In this document: positions 7,956-16,555 of the stretch, piece by piece
Layout of the letters: the number at the start of each line of letters is the position of its first letter
Numbering within the stretch: the first letter of the stretch is position 1
DNA from: Nonomuraea turcica
GTDB lineage: Bacteria > Actinomycetota > Actinomycetes > Streptosporangiales > Streptosporangiaceae
Assembly (NCBI RefSeq): GCF_030718205.1
Contig: NZ_JAUZQF010000007.1
Coordinates: 394,346 to 458,345, forward strand
Direction: 5' to 3'
DNA length: 64,000 nt
Notes under the pieces: generated by a model
What the model saw: the letters and a program-made list of their open reading frames with translations, nothing else
What the model was told of the DNA's origin: nothing
Databases searched by the model: none
Position numbers and translations under genes: made by a program

Positions 7956-9011
7956 TCAGGCGAGCCACCGGTCCAGCCCTTGGGCCACGAAGTCGTCGTC
8001 ACGCAGCCATGGGTAGGCGGCCCAGATGCGGTCGATCTCCGCCAGCTGCCCCGGCGACAGTTCCTCCGCGGGGTCCAGGCACCAGCGGCCCGCCAGCAGC
8101 CCCTGGCGGCGCAGCACCTCATGGATGCCCGGGATGCAGCCGCGGAAGCCGTTCGCGGAGTCGAAGATGGCCGCGTTGGCATCGGTGAGGTGGCCGTCGA
8201 GGCCGAGCAGCCGGCGTACCGCCGCGTCGTCTCCCGACCGGGCCAGCGTGGCCTCTTCCAGCAGTTCCACCGCCCGCCGCACCCAGACGGCCCACTGGCC
8301 GAGCAGGCCGCCGACGAACTCCACCTGCACCTCCCGCCCGTCCACGACCACCCGGTGTGAGGTGATGAGATCGGCCAGGATGTGGTCGTCGTTGCCCGTG
8401 TAGAGCGCCACCTCCCCGGCCCGGCCCGCCCGCACGACGCCGTGGAGCACGTCGAGGGTGCGGTAGCGGTCGAAGGGCGCGACCTTGACGCCCACCACGG
8501 ACTCGATCGCCGCCAGCCTCGTCCAGAAATCGCGTGACAGAGGGCGTCCGCCCACCGCGGGTTGCAGGTAGAAGCCGATCACCGGCAGCACGTCGCCCAC
8601 GGCCCGCGCCCGCTCGATCAGCCCGTCCTCGTCGAGCTCCCGGTACGGGCTGAGGAGCACCATGTGATAGCCGAGCGACCTGGCCAGCTCCGCCTCCGCC
8701 ACCGCCTGCGCCGTGGACCCGGTCGCGCCGGCCACCAGCACCACCTCGCGCCCGGACTCCCTGGCCGTGCCTGCGGCCAGTTCGAGCACAGGCGCCAGCA
8801 GGCCGGTGCCGTGGATGGCGAACTGCGTGGTGTGCACGCCCACCGCCAGCCCGCCCGCACCGGCCTCGACGTAGTAGCGCGTCAGCGCGCGCTGGCGCCG
8901 CTCGTCCAGCTTCCTGTCCTCGGTCAGGGCCAGGGGATGCGCCGGGATCACCAGACCGCGCCTGAACAGGTCGCGCACAGACGTCTGCGCCTGCGGAGCC
9001 GTGCCGAGCAC
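7956..9011 (-). CDS. DapA-family (dihydrodipicolinate synthase-like) protein
   Basis: 351-aa TIM-barrel lyase of the DapA superfamily. The Schiff-base lysine is in VVGVKVAPFDRYR and the catalytic tyrosine in GFYLQPAVGG; DERRQRALTRYYVEAGAGGLAVG is the usual N-terminal helix and strand. The GTG at 9011 is chosen because GGGGGA lies 6 nt upstream; the ATG at 9044 would sit within 6 bp of the preceding stop. It follows the epimerase-like gene in a minus-strand pair under operator copy 3. It probably cleaves a keto-acid intermediate made from the imported sugar; substrate unknown. It diverges from the paralogue at 1097. Confidence 0.82.
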   Translation of the reverse strand: MLGTAPQAQTSVRDLFRRGLVIPAHPLALTEDRKLDERRQRALTRYYVEAGAGGLAVGVHTTQFAIHGTGLLAPVLELAAGTARESGREVVLVAGATGSTAQAVAEAELARSLGYHMVLLSPYRELDEDGLIERARAVGDVLPVIGFYLQPAVGGRPLSRDFWTRLAAIESVVGVKVAPFDRYRTLDVLHGVVRAGRAGEVALYTGNDDHILADLITSHRVVVDGREVQVEFVGGLLGQWAVWVRRAVELLEEATLARSGDDAAVRRLLGLDGHLTDANAAIFDSANGFRGCIPGIHEVLRRQGLLAGRWCLDPAEELSPGQLAEIDRIWAAYPWLRDDDFVAQGLDRWLA

Positions 9012-9049
9012 GTGAGATCCCCCTTGGTCGTGAGAAGTGAGCACGCGGA

Positions 9050-10057
9050 TCAGAAGCGTCCGTCGCGGCGTTCGAACTTGGTGGGCTTGCCCAGCAGCGG
9101 CCCGCCGCCGGCGACCCAGCGCGCCGTGTGCTCGATGAGCTCGGCGGGGGTCAGCTCGGGGTAGCCGAACAGGCGATGGCAGCGGGAGGCGTTCGACAGC
9201 AGCGCCGTCGGCGCCTCCTCGCCGGTGAACACCGGCTCCTTGCCGAGCGCCGCGCCGAGCGCCCGCGCCGCCTGCCGGACCGAGATCAGCTCGGGGCCCG
9301 TGACGTTGAGCACGTACGGCGGCACGTCGGCGAGCAGCAGGGACCGGAGCGCGACCTCGTTGGCGTAGCCCTGCCAGACCACGTTCACCTGGCCTGTCGC
9401 CAGGTCGATGGGCGTGCCCGCGAGCACCTTCTGGGCGAGGTCGACGAGCACGCCGTAGCGGAGCTCGACCGCGTAGTTGAGGCGGATCAGCGACATGGGC
9501 GTGCGGTTCGTCTCGGCGAAGTGCGTCAGCACGCGCTCCCTGCCCAGGCAGCTCATCGCGTAGTCGCCCACGGGCCCAACGGGCGAATCCTCGGTGCTGC
9601 CGCCTCCGGCGACGGGAACGAGGGGGTAGACGTTCCCGGTGGACAGCGCGGCGATCCTGCTGCCGGCGAACCGGTCGGCGACGCGGCCCGGCAGGTAGGC
9701 GTTGGTGAACCAGGTGGCGTGCTCGCGGCCCTGCGTGCCGAACTTGGCGCCGACCAGGAACACCACGTTGGGCGCGTCCGGCAGCTCGCGCAGCGCCCGC
9801 TCGTCGGCGACGTCGGCGGCGACCACGGTGGCGCCCTCGTCCTGGAGCGCCTGGGCGAGGCCCGGCTCGGAGAAGCGGGACACCGCGATGATCCGCCGCT
9901 CGCCCTGGACCGCGTTCAAGGCCAGGCGTACCAGGCTGGGGCCGAGCTTGCCGCCGGCGCCGAGGATCAAGATGTCGCCTTCGAGCTTGCCCAAATCGTC
10001 GACGAGCCCGGGAGTCGGCCGTGCCAGCCGCTCCTCGAGTTCCGCTGTCGTCCGCAC
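9050..10057 (-). CDS. NAD-dependent epimerase/dehydratase-like protein with altered catalytic motif
   Basis: 335-aa extended short-chain dehydrogenase. The Rossmann motif GAGGKLG lies near residue 35 and ALSTGNVYP marks the catalytic serine region. The usual YxxxK reads YAMSC, so the lysine is replaced by cysteine; chemistry may be altered or lost. An ATG at 10072 abuts the operator with no ribosome site, while the GTG at 10057 has AGGAG 5 nt upstream, so 10057 is the start. It is the first gene of the minus-strand unit led by operator copy 3. A role in sugar oxidation or epimerisation is inferred from family and context. Confidence 0.75.
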   Translation of the reverse strand: MRTTAELEERLARPTPGLVDDLGKLEGDILILGAGGKLGPSLVRLALNAVQGERRIIAVSRFSEPGLAQALQDEGATVVAADVADERALRELPDAPNVVFLVGAKFGTQGREHATWFTNAYLPGRVADRFAGSRIAALSTGNVYPLVPVAGGGSTEDSPVGPVGDYAMSCLGRERVLTHFAETNRTPMSLIRLNYAVELRYGVLVDLAQKVLAGTPIDLATGQVNVVWQGYANEVALRSLLLADVPPYVLNVTGPELISVRQAARALGAALGKEPVFTGEEAPTALLSNASRCHRLFGYPELTPAELIEHTARWVAGGGPLLGKPTKFERRDGRF

Positions 10058-10072
10058 GCGGTCTCCTCTCAT

Positions 10073-10090
10073 TTACGGTCCAGACCGTAA
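10073..10090. promoter_or_regulatory. Operator copy 3, TTACGGTC-CA-GACCGTAA
   Basis: An 18-bp palindrome (TTACGGTCCAGACCGTAA) imperfect only at its centre, 15 bp upstream of the chosen start of the epimerase-like gene. It shares the core and flanks of operator copy 2, 3.4 kb away. Confidence 0.7.
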
Positions 10091-10129
10091 CTGGGACAGA
10101 GTCCGCCTGTCAACGGGCGGGAGGGTTGG

Positions 10130-11017
10130 TCAGGCGGTCATCTCGCGTGCGGAGACCAGCACCTCGAGCACAGCCCTCGTGTGCCGCCACGGCACAGGGC
10201 TGGGCGCGCCGCCCACCATCGCGAGGAAGGCCTCGATCGTCCCTTCGTACCCGAGCCCCTGAACCGGATCGTCCCCGCCCTCGATCACGATCGTCTCGGT
10301 GGTGTCGCGCTTGTGCAGCGTGACGCTGTAGGACTCGGACTCCGAGACGCCGAGGATCTCCACCGTGCCGGTGATGCCGTCTTCCCAGCGCAGCGCCATC
10401 ACCGCGGTGTCCTCCGACCGAAGCGTCGCGTAGTGCCGCCTCGCCCCCGCGGCGCCTGCCAGCCGCACATCGGGACCGAGCAGCGCCACCAGCAGCTCCA
10501 CCCCGTGGATCCCCATGGTGACCATCGTCCCGCCGCCCTCGCCGGGCGTGTCCTGCCAGGCGTTGTAGCCGGTCGCCCAGATCCCCACGTCATGCCGTAC
10601 GGTCGCCCGCACGGCCAGCACCTCGCCCCGATCGACCCGAGTTCCCGCGAAGGCCGGCGCGAACCGCAGCACCGAGCTGGACAGCACGCGGTCGTGGACC
10701 GGCAGCCGATCGAGCTGCTCCAGCTGGGCCCGGCTGGCGGCGGCAGGCTTGTTCACGAAGCAGGCCACGCCCGTCTCCAGCACCTTGGCCAGCGCCTGCG
10801 GCACCTGAGGGTTGGGCACGGTCAGCACCACCCCGTCGAGCGGGCCAGCCAGCATCTCGGCCAGGCTCTCCGCCACCTTCGCTCGCGGATGCTCATCGGT
10901 GAACCGCCGCAGCCGCTCCGGATCCTGCTCCCACACGACGAGCTCGGCGTGGCGGGCCAGGGTGCGGGCGTCGGTGTAGGGATGGCTGGTGGCGAGCCCG
11001 GCGAGAGCGATGCGCAC
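10130..11017 (-). CDS. Gfo/Idh/MocA-family oxidoreductase-like protein
   Basis: 295-aa NAD(P)-dependent sugar or inositol dehydrogenase-like protein. The nucleotide-binding turn reads ALAGLATSHP instead of GxGxxG, and the usual EKP motif is FVNKP. GGGTMVTMGIHGVELLVALLG corresponds to the substrate-binding GGGxxxDxGxHxxD stretch, with Asp positions changed. The start is the GTG at 11017, which has GGAG 8 nt upstream and places the Rossmann strand at residue 2. Enzymes of this family oxidise sugars or cyclitols; neighbouring aminotransferase and aldolase genes fit. The divergent motifs leave activity uncertain. Confidence 0.75.
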   Translation of the reverse strand: MRIALAGLATSHPYTDARTLARHAELVVWEQDPERLRRFTDEHPRAKVAESLAEMLAGPLDGVVLTVPNPQVPQALAKVLETGVACFVNKPAAASRAQLEQLDRLPVHDRVLSSSVLRFAPAFAGTRVDRGEVLAVRATVRHDVGIWATGYNAWQDTPGEGGGTMVTMGIHGVELLVALLGPDVRLAGAAGARRHYATLRSEDTAVMALRWEDGITGTVEILGVSESESYSVTLHKRDTTETIVIEGGDDPVQGLGYEGTIEAFLAMVGGAPSPVPWRHTRAVLEVLVSAREMTA

Positions 11018-11219
11018 GGTCTGTTCTCCGTTTCCGGCGACGGCTTCGAGAAACTCAGACATCATGGCAGCTCGGGACGCCGACACCAGGGCCTGCGCTG
11101 AACGGAGGACACGGCACCGCACAAAGAGGGGTCAACTACGGTGGCAATCGTTGTTCAACGGGCGGTCTCCACACCCAGGGGTGGAAGCCCCGTGGTGGAT
11201 GCGATGTATGGAGGATGCC

Positions 11220-12884
11220 GTGCCCCCGCTCATCTACGCCGATCGCGCTCCCGCAGCCACGCGATCACCGCGACGGGCACGGCTATGGAACCGCGTGATC
11301 ACGGTGGCGGCCGCGGCCGTGATGGCCTTCGCGGGGTGGCAGAACCGCTGGATCAGCGACGATGGCCTGATCGCTGTGCGGACCGTCCAGCAGCTGCTGT
11401 CGGGTCATGGGCCGGTCTTCAACATCGGTGAGCGCGTCGAGGCCAACACCAGCACCGCCTGGACCTATCTGATCGCGTTGATCTCCTGGCTGACCCAGGG
11501 GGACGTGGCCTACGTCTCCGTGCTGCTCGGCCTGGTGTGCGCGGTCGGCGCCGTGACGTTCGCCGTCGTCGGCGCCATGCTCCTGCATGGCGGCTCGCGC
11601 TGGTTCCTGCCGGCCGGAGTGCTGGTCGTCCTCGCGTTGCCGCCGTTCTGGGAGTACGCGACCTCCGGTCTGGAGACCGGGTTGGCTTTTCTGTGGATCA
11701 GTGTGTCGTGGTGGCTGCTGGTCCGGGCGGCTTCCGGCGGGCCGGTGCTGCCACTGGTGTTCGTCCTCGGTCTGGCGCCTCTGGTCCGGCCGGAGCTGGC
11801 CCTCGTCTACCCGATCTTCTTCGGTGCGTTGCTCGTCCTGCGGTGGCCGGGATGGTGGCCCGCCGCCCGCTGGTTCGCGATGTCCCTGGCCCTGCCGGCC
11901 GCCTATCAAATCTTCCGGATGGGCTACTACGGGCTTGTCGTGCCCAACACCGCCCTCGCCAAAGAGGCCGGCGAGGCCCGGTGGGCACGTGGTCTCCTCT
12001 ATGCCGGAGACACCGTGCTGACCTATCAGCTGGTCGGCCCCCTGCTGGCGGTCATCCCGCTGTCTTTGTGGGCCTTCCGCACGCGCCGCGATCTCATCGT
12101 GTCGATGGCCCCGCTCCTGGCGGGGGTTTTGATGTTGCTTTATGTCCTGCGCGTCGGCGGCGACTTCATGCACGGCCGGATGATGCTGCCGGTGCTGCTG
12201 CTTGTCCTGCTCCCCGCCATGGTCCTCCCCCTGCGTGCCATAACCGCGCTCACGTGCACGGTCGTGACGCTGTGGGCCGTGGTCTGCGCCGTGGCATTCG
12301 ACGTGCCGTACGAACAAGCCGTCGGGCCGGACGGAATCGCAGACGAGCGCGGCTTTTACGTAGTCCAGACCAAGGACCCGCATCCGGTCACCGCCACGCC
12401 CTATGTTCGCGCCAGTCCGAACGCGCTGAACGCCGCGAACGCCACCGGTCTGCATGTGCCGGACACGGTGCCGGTGCCGCTCCGGCCCGACCAGCCCGCA
12501 CGCCTGGCCGTGGCGGGCAAGGTCCTCGGCACGCTGGGGGCGTCGTTCCCGCTGGACGTCCTCGTCGTGGACCAGCTCGGCTTGGCCAACGCCCTCGGCA
12601 GTCACATGGCGCTGGCGTGCGGGCAGCGGGTCGGGCATGAGAAGCCGCTTCCCGCCGCGTACGTCCTCGCCGACTACATGGCCCCCGGCACTCGGCTGCC
12701 GGACGAACGGCTCCAGGCCGAGGTGGAGCGGATCAGGAGCGAGCTGGCCACCGGCCGGTTCCGGGATCTGCTCGACGCCACAAGAGCCCCGCTGACCCCG
12801 CGCCGATTCTGGGACAACCTGGTGAGCGCCCCTGCACGCACGGCCTTCCGCTTCTCCACCACGACCGCTCCGTGCCCATCATGA
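11220..12884 (+). CDS. AftB-like GT-C membrane glycosyltransferase
   Basis: 554 aa with about ten hydrophobic segments. The N-terminal loop WISDDGLIAVRTVQQLLSGH followed by GPVFNIGERVEANTSTAWTYL is the signature of the arabinofuranosyltransferase AftB-like GT-C group, in which the acidic residues after the first membrane helix bind the prenyl-phosphate sugar donor. The C-terminal ~150 residues are extracytoplasmic. The GTG at 11220 has GGAGG 5 nt upstream. These enzymes extend cell-envelope polysaccharides; AftB adds beta-1,2-arabinofuranose in mycobacteria. The exact polymer here is unknown. The gene is monocistronic and ends at a strong bidirectional hairpin. Confidence 0.75.
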   Translation: MPPLIYADRAPAATRSPRRARLWNRVITVAAAAVMAFAGWQNRWISDDGLIAVRTVQQLLSGHGPVFNIGERVEANTSTAWTYLIALISWLTQGDVAYVSVLLGLVCAVGAVTFAVVGAMLLHGGSRWFLPAGVLVVLALPPFWEYATSGLETGLAFLWISVSWWLLVRAASGGPVLPLVFVLGLAPLVRPELALVYPIFFGALLVLRWPGWWPAARWFAMSLALPAAYQIFRMGYYGLVVPNTALAKEAGEARWARGLLYAGDTVLTYQLVGPLLAVIPLSLWAFRTRRDLIVSMAPLLAGVLMLLYVLRVGGDFMHGRMMLPVLLLVLLPAMVLPLRAITALTCTVVTLWAVVCAVAFDVPYEQAVGPDGIADERGFYVVQTKDPHPVTATPYVRASPNALNAANATGLHVPDTVPVPLRPDQPARLAVAGKVLGTLGASFPLDVLVVDQLGLANALGSHMALACGQRVGHEKPLPAAYVLADYMAPGTRLPDERLQAEVERIRSELATGRFRDLLDATRAPLTPRRFWDNLVSAPARTAFRFSTTTAPCPS

Positions 12885-12900
12885 GGGGATGATCCGGCCA

Positions 12901-12933
12901 CGGTCGCGGCCCCGGCACCGGGGTCCGCGACCG
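12901..12933. terminator. Strong bidirectional hairpin terminator
   Basis: CGGTCGCGG-CCCCGG-CA-CCGGGG-TCCGCGACCG forms a stem of about 15 bp with a single bulged T and a 2-nt loop. It lies between the convergent glycosyltransferase and lysozyme genes. Confidence 0.7.
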
Positions 12934-12949
12934 ACGAGCAGGCCTCCGG

Positions 12950-13678
12950 CTACTTCCGGCCGAGGGCGCGGAGCTGGTCCTGGCGCAGGGAGGAGACGTT
13001 CTGGTCCCACGGGTCGTCGGTGTACTGGTGGATGGCCCACGTCTTCCAGTGCGTCGGCGTGGCGACCGTGCCCTTGGCCTTGCTGTAGTGCGCCACCCAC
13101 AGCGGGTACTCGCCCAGCCCCTGGCCGTACTGCTCGGCGAAGTTGTAGTTGGCGTAGAACAGCGGCGTGACGCCGGTCTTGGACTTCACCCGTTCCAGCC
13201 ACGTCTTGGCCCAGGTGTTCACGCGCTCCGCTGACTGACCGTCCGTGGTCTCCAGGTCGAGGACGAGCAGGTCTCCGGCCTTGGCGGGCTGCTTGTCCAG
13301 CACGGAGAGGAAGAAGTCGGCCTCGGTGACGGGATCGTTGGCCGGGTGCCCGAAGTGGTACGCACCGCGGACCATGGGAAGTTTGCCGATCTCCGCCCAG
13401 TGACGCGCGAACGAACTGTCGATGAAGTCGGTGCCTTCGGTCGCCTTGACGATGCCGAACTGGACGCCGCTGCCGGCCCAGTCGTAGGTGGCTTCGTAGT
13501 GGGACATGTCGCGCCCCTCGATGAAGCCGTCCGCGTGTGCGGGACCCGCGAGACCGGCACCCGCCAGGGCGGTGACCAGAGCCAGTGACACGGTTGCCGT
13601 GATCTTGCGCAGAGCGCGGGAGGTGCCGGAGGTGGGGGCGTTGATCTTGGGGGCATGGATCGTACGATGCTTGGCCAT
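12950..13678 (-). CDS. Secreted GH25 lysozyme (peptidoglycan muramidase)
   Basis: 242 aa. A signal peptide (TVSLALVTALAGAGLAGPAHA) precedes the glycoside hydrolase family 25 domain: GRDMSHYEATYDW, KATEGTDFIDS, YHFGHP, LLVLDLETTDG and LFYANYNFAE. The Asp/Glu pair in DLE and the Asp in DMS are the catalytic residues of the family, which cleaves the MurNAc-GlcNAc bond. The start at 13678 uses AAGGAG 13 nt upstream; an ATG at 13705 falls inside the riboswitch and is rejected. A long leader carrying a c-di-AMP riboswitch precedes the gene, as for other actinomycete cell-wall hydrolases. Confidence 0.88.
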   Translation of the reverse strand: MAKHRTIHAPKINAPTSGTSRALRKITATVSLALVTALAGAGLAGPAHADGFIEGRDMSHYEATYDWAGSGVQFGIVKATEGTDFIDSSFARHWAEIGKLPMVRGAYHFGHPANDPVTEADFFLSVLDKQPAKAGDLLVLDLETTDGQSAERVNTWAKTWLERVKSKTGVTPLFYANYNFAEQYGQGLGEYPLWVAHYSKAKGTVATPTHWKTWAIHQYTDDPWDQNVSSLRQDQLRALGRK

Positions 13679-13694
13679 CGTGAAGGGGATTCTC

Positions 13695-13822
13695 CTTGCT
13701 TCCATACCGCTTACCGGGTTAGCTGACGGGTTCGGGCGTGGAAGCTGCCCTACGGCATGGCATGCCGATTCACCCCGAGGGATGTGGGTCCCCGGTTCCG
13801 CGCAAGGCGGATTCAGCGGTCA
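13695..13822 (-). ncRNA. ydaO/yuaA-type c-di-AMP riboswitch
   Basis: On the minus strand the leader contains GGAACCGGGGACCCACAT, then GGGGTGAATC, then GTAGGGCAGC and CCGAACCCGTCAGCTAACC followed by GGTAAGCGG, in the order and spacing of the ydaO-yuaA class. This class binds c-di-AMP, which usually turns expression off. The predicted ribosome site of the lysozyme gene lies immediately after it. Control of cell-wall lytic enzymes is the class's best-known role in actinobacteria. The ends given are approximate. Confidence 0.85.
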
Positions 13823-13920
13823 CAGGTCCGTCCTGTGATGCGTCTGGCGATGGTCAGGTAACGAACCGACAAGTCGGACGTATACCCCAAATACCCAATG
13901 TGGGTACATATCTGACAGTC

Positions 13921-13949
13921 AGGCTACAAACGGATAGATTACCAGTCAA
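13921..13949 (-). promoter_or_regulatory. Promoter for the lysozyme transcript
   Basis: Minus-strand TTGACT (13949-13944), a 17-bp spacer and TAGCCT (13926-13921) match the housekeeping actinobacterial consensus. The predicted transcript would have a leader of about 235 nt that includes the riboswitch. Confidence 0.6.
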
Positions 13950-13986
13950 GGGCTGGAAACGACGCTCTCCAACGTCCTCCACCTGC

Positions 13987-14592
13987 CTACAGCCAGCCGC
14001 GTTCCCTGGCCACCGCCGCGGCCTCGCTCCTGCTGCGGGTGCCGGTCTTTCCGATCGCCGCCGAAAGGTGGTTGCGCACGGTGCCCTCGGAGAGCCGCAG
14101 CAGCTTGGCGACCTCGGCGATGGCGTGGCCGGCGCCGACCGCGACCAGCACTTCCCGCTCGCGCGCCGTCAGCGGGTTGATCCCGTGGATCAACGACTCG
14201 GTGGCAAGGACCGGGTCGACGACCCGGATGCCCCGATAGACCTTGCGTACCGCGTCGGCGAGGTCTTCGGGGGGCGCGTCCTTGACGATGAAACCTGAGG
14301 CGCCCGCCGCCATGGCACGCGCGAGGTAGCCGGGGCGGCCGAAGGTGGTGCAGACGAGGATGCGGCACGCCGGAAGCTCCCTGTGGAGCTCCTCGGCCGC
14401 GGTCAGCCCGTCCTTTCCGGGCATCTGCACATCGAGCAGCGCCACATCGGGCGAGGTCTCGCGGGCCGCGGCAAGGACCTCGTCGCCGGAGCCGACCTGC
14501 GCGACCACGGTGATGTCCGGCTCCAGCTCCAGCATCGCCGCCAAGGCGCCCCGCACCAGCGCCTGGTCGTCGGCGAGAAGGATCCTGATCAT
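13987..14592 (-). CDS. NarL/FixJ-family response regulator
   Basis: 201 aa. The receiver domain has the acidic pair in LLADDQ, the phosphorylation Asp in ALLDVQMPGKDG (near residue 54) and the lysine in FIVKDAPPEDL. The LuxR-type helix-turn-helix is NPLTAREREVLVAVG followed by IAEVAKLLRLSEGTVRNHLS. The ATG at 14592 overlaps the stop of the upstream kinase gene by 4 bp (ATGA). It is a DNA-binding partner of that kinase. By analogy with DesK/DesR-linked transporters it probably controls the ABC-2 exporter genes just upstream. Confidence 0.93.
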   Translation of the reverse strand: MIRILLADDQALVRGALAAMLELEPDITVVAQVGSGDEVLAAARETSPDVALLDVQMPGKDGLTAAEELHRELPACRILVCTTFGRPGYLARAMAAGASGFIVKDAPPEDLADAVRKVYRGIRVVDPVLATESLIHGINPLTAREREVLVAVGAGHAIAEVAKLLRLSEGTVRNHLSAAIGKTGTRSRSEAAAVARERGWL

Positions 14593-15755
14593 CCCCTTCT
14601 CATCCCTGTCTTTGGCTGCTCCGGACCGGACCCGCTCGCCAGTGCGGGCACGACCGCGTGGACGAAAAACCCGCCTTGCGGGCGCGCACCCGCCGCCAGT
14701 GTGCCCTCCACGGCCTGCATGCGTTCCTCCAGGCCACGCAGCCCGTTCCCCCACGGCACCGCCGCCGGGCCGACTCCGTCGTCGTCCACCCGCAGCCAGT
14801 TCGTCCCGATGGCGACGGTGACCCGCTGGGCCGAGGAGTGCCGGACCGCATTGGTCACCGCTTCGCGCAGGATGTGCCCGAAGACCTCCTGAAGTGACGG
14901 ATGGACGTCATCGACCGCCTGCGGAAGCCGGTCCTGGATGCCTGCGGCGCGCAGGACCTCGCGCGCCGAGGCGAGCTCTCCCGAGAGCGTGATCTGCCGA
15001 TATCCCGACACGGTGGCGCGCACGTCCGCGAGCGCCTGCCGGGATAGGCGCTCGACGTCACCGGCCTCGCGGGCGGCCGCGCCGAGATCATCGGAGCTCT
15101 CGAGGAGCCGACGGACCAGGCCGGCCTTCACCGTGATGGTCGTGAGGCTGTGGCCCAGGATGTCGTGAAGGTCGCGGGCGACACGTTCCCTCTCCCGATC
15201 CACCGCGAGCAGGGCGATCTGGTCGCGCGTGCGCTTCAGCTCGTCGTTGGCGTCCACCAGCCGCGCCAGCAGGGCGATCGCGCTGCTGACCGAGCCGAGG
15301 ACGACGAGGTTGGTCAGCTGCTCGACGAAGATACCGGTCAGCAGGGCGCCCACCGCGATCCCGGCCAGCGCCAGCACCGTGACGACGACGGCGACCTCAC
15401 GGCTGGCCGTCACCGCGATGACGCACAGGGCGAACATGAGAACCCACGAGTTGGTCAGCCCCATGAGGAGGATGAGGACCGTGCCCAGGCCCATGAGGGT
15501 CAGGCACATCACCGCCCGCACGACCCAGGCCTCCCACGGGCCGACGGCCACGCAGACCAGGTAGGCGATCGTGTAGGCGATGCCCACCCCTGCCGCCCAG
15601 GAGGTCCGGTGCGGCTCCAACTCCTCCAGCGCACGCAGCCACGTCGGGATCATGAGGGCGCTGAACAGCAGGGTCAGCCCCACCGAGATCGCGAGGGCCC
15701 GTCTGTCCCACCTCGGCGACGCGGGGAGGAACAGACGCTCGCCCAGGCTCGTCAC
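14589..15755 (-). CDS. Sensor histidine kinase (DesK/NarX type, HisKA_3)
   Basis: 388 aa. Five or six N-terminal membrane segments (to about residue 155) are followed by a dimerisation helix with the phospho-acceptor histidine in ERVARDLHDILGHSLT (near residue 197). The ATP-binding domain has the N box EAVTNAVRHS and the G boxes DDDGVG and GNGLRGLEERM. No large periplasmic sensor loop is present, so the signal is probably membrane-borne. It is coupled to the response regulator and follows the ABC exporter genes by 62 bp. Confidence 0.93.
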   Translation of the reverse strand: MTSLGERLFLPASPRWDRRALAISVGLTLLFSALMIPTWLRALEELEPHRTSWAAGVGIAYTIAYLVCVAVGPWEAWVVRAVMCLTLMGLGTVLILLMGLTNSWVLMFALCVIAVTASREVAVVVTVLALAGIAVGALLTGIFVEQLTNLVVLGSVSSAIALLARLVDANDELKRTRDQIALLAVDRERERVARDLHDILGHSLTTITVKAGLVRRLLESSDDLGAAAREAGDVERLSRQALADVRATVSGYRQITLSGELASAREVLRAAGIQDRLPQAVDDVHPSLQEVFGHILREAVTNAVRHSSAQRVTVAIGTNWLRVDDDGVGPAAVPWGNGLRGLEERMQAVEGTLAAGARPQGGFFVHAVVPALASGSGPEQPKTGMRRG

Positions 15756-15817
15756 CCGCCCGCGCGTCCGGGTGTCACCACCGCTCTGAGCCAGGTGAAT
15801 CCCTCCTTGCCGAAAGG

Positions 15818-16555
15818 CTAGCTCCGGCCGGAATCATGGCGATAACGCCACATCACGGCGGCGGCCAGGATCACCGCCCATCCTACGAGCGCCCCGGCCG
15901 CCGGCAGCAGCTGCCGGTCCGGCAGGACCACCGACCGGGCGATCTCGACCAGCCAGTAGCTGGGCGTGGCGTAGCCGGCGTAGGTGAACCACGACGGAAG
16001 CGAGTCCAGCGGCATGAACATGCCACCGAAGATCGCCAGCACCATCATCCCGATGATGGTGATCTCCTGGACGTTCTCCTTTTTGGCCATCTGGCCGATC
16101 AGCAGTCCCATGATCGCGAAGGGCAACCCGCCGATCCAGACCAGGCCGATCAGCGTGAGCCAGGCGAGGGGCTCGAGCCGGACGCCTCTGACGACCATCG
16201 CGAGGGCCGCGACGGCCATCGGCGGGGGCAGCGCGACGAGCATGCCCACGGCCGCCTTGCCGAGCAGGTAGCCGGCTCCGGAGAGCGGCGTCAACCGGAG
16301 CTGACGCTGCCAGCCCGTGGCCCGCTCGTTCACCACCTGCGTGCCGACGAGCATGCCCGCCATCAGCACGCCCCACGCGGTCATGGCCGGCAGGATGATG
16401 AGCGCGGCCGAGAAGGGGATGTCCTGCGGCATCTGCGACTCGAAGATCAGCGCCTCGAGGAGATAGAACCCGCCGGGAAAACCCAGGACGAACAGGAGCG
16501 TTCCGGGCTGCCGCAGAATCCTGCGAACCTCCAGCCCCAGGTATCCGAGTTTCAT
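15818..16555 (-). CDS. ABC-2 type transporter permease
   Basis: 245 aa with six membrane segments, beginning MKLGYLGLEVRRILRQPGTL, typical of ABC-2/DrrB-like exporter permeases. AMTAWGVLMAGMLVGTQVVN and ERATGWQRQLRLTPLS form the conserved central loop of the family. The ATG at 16555 overlaps the ATPase stop by 4 bp. It acts with that ATPase to export a lipid, drug or peptide; the substrate is not indicated. Confidence 0.9.
   Translation of the reverse strand: MKLGYLGLEVRRILRQPGTLLFVLGFPGGFYLLEALIFESQMPQDIPFSAALIILPAMTAWGVLMAGMLVGTQVVNERATGWQRQLRLTPLSGAGYLLGKAAVGMLVALPPPMAVAALAMVVRGVRLEPLAWLTLIGLVWIGGLPFAIMGLLIGQMAKKENVQEITIIGMMVLAIFGGMFMPLDSLPSWFTYAGYATPSYWLVEIARSVVLPDRQLLPAAGALVGWAVILAAAVMWRYRHDSGRS

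Noticed and set aside
5432..8182. A 916-codon open frame extending upstream of the aminotransferase
   Set aside because: The extra N-terminal part is antisense to the 6692 regulator and has no homology-like motifs; GTG 6643 with AAAGG gives a normal 403-aa aminotransferase.
11149..11160. Palindrome CGTTGTTCAACG between the Gfo/Idh-like and glycosyltransferase genes
   Set aside because: Only one copy and 12 bp long; it does not match either operator family and may be chance. No feature assigned.
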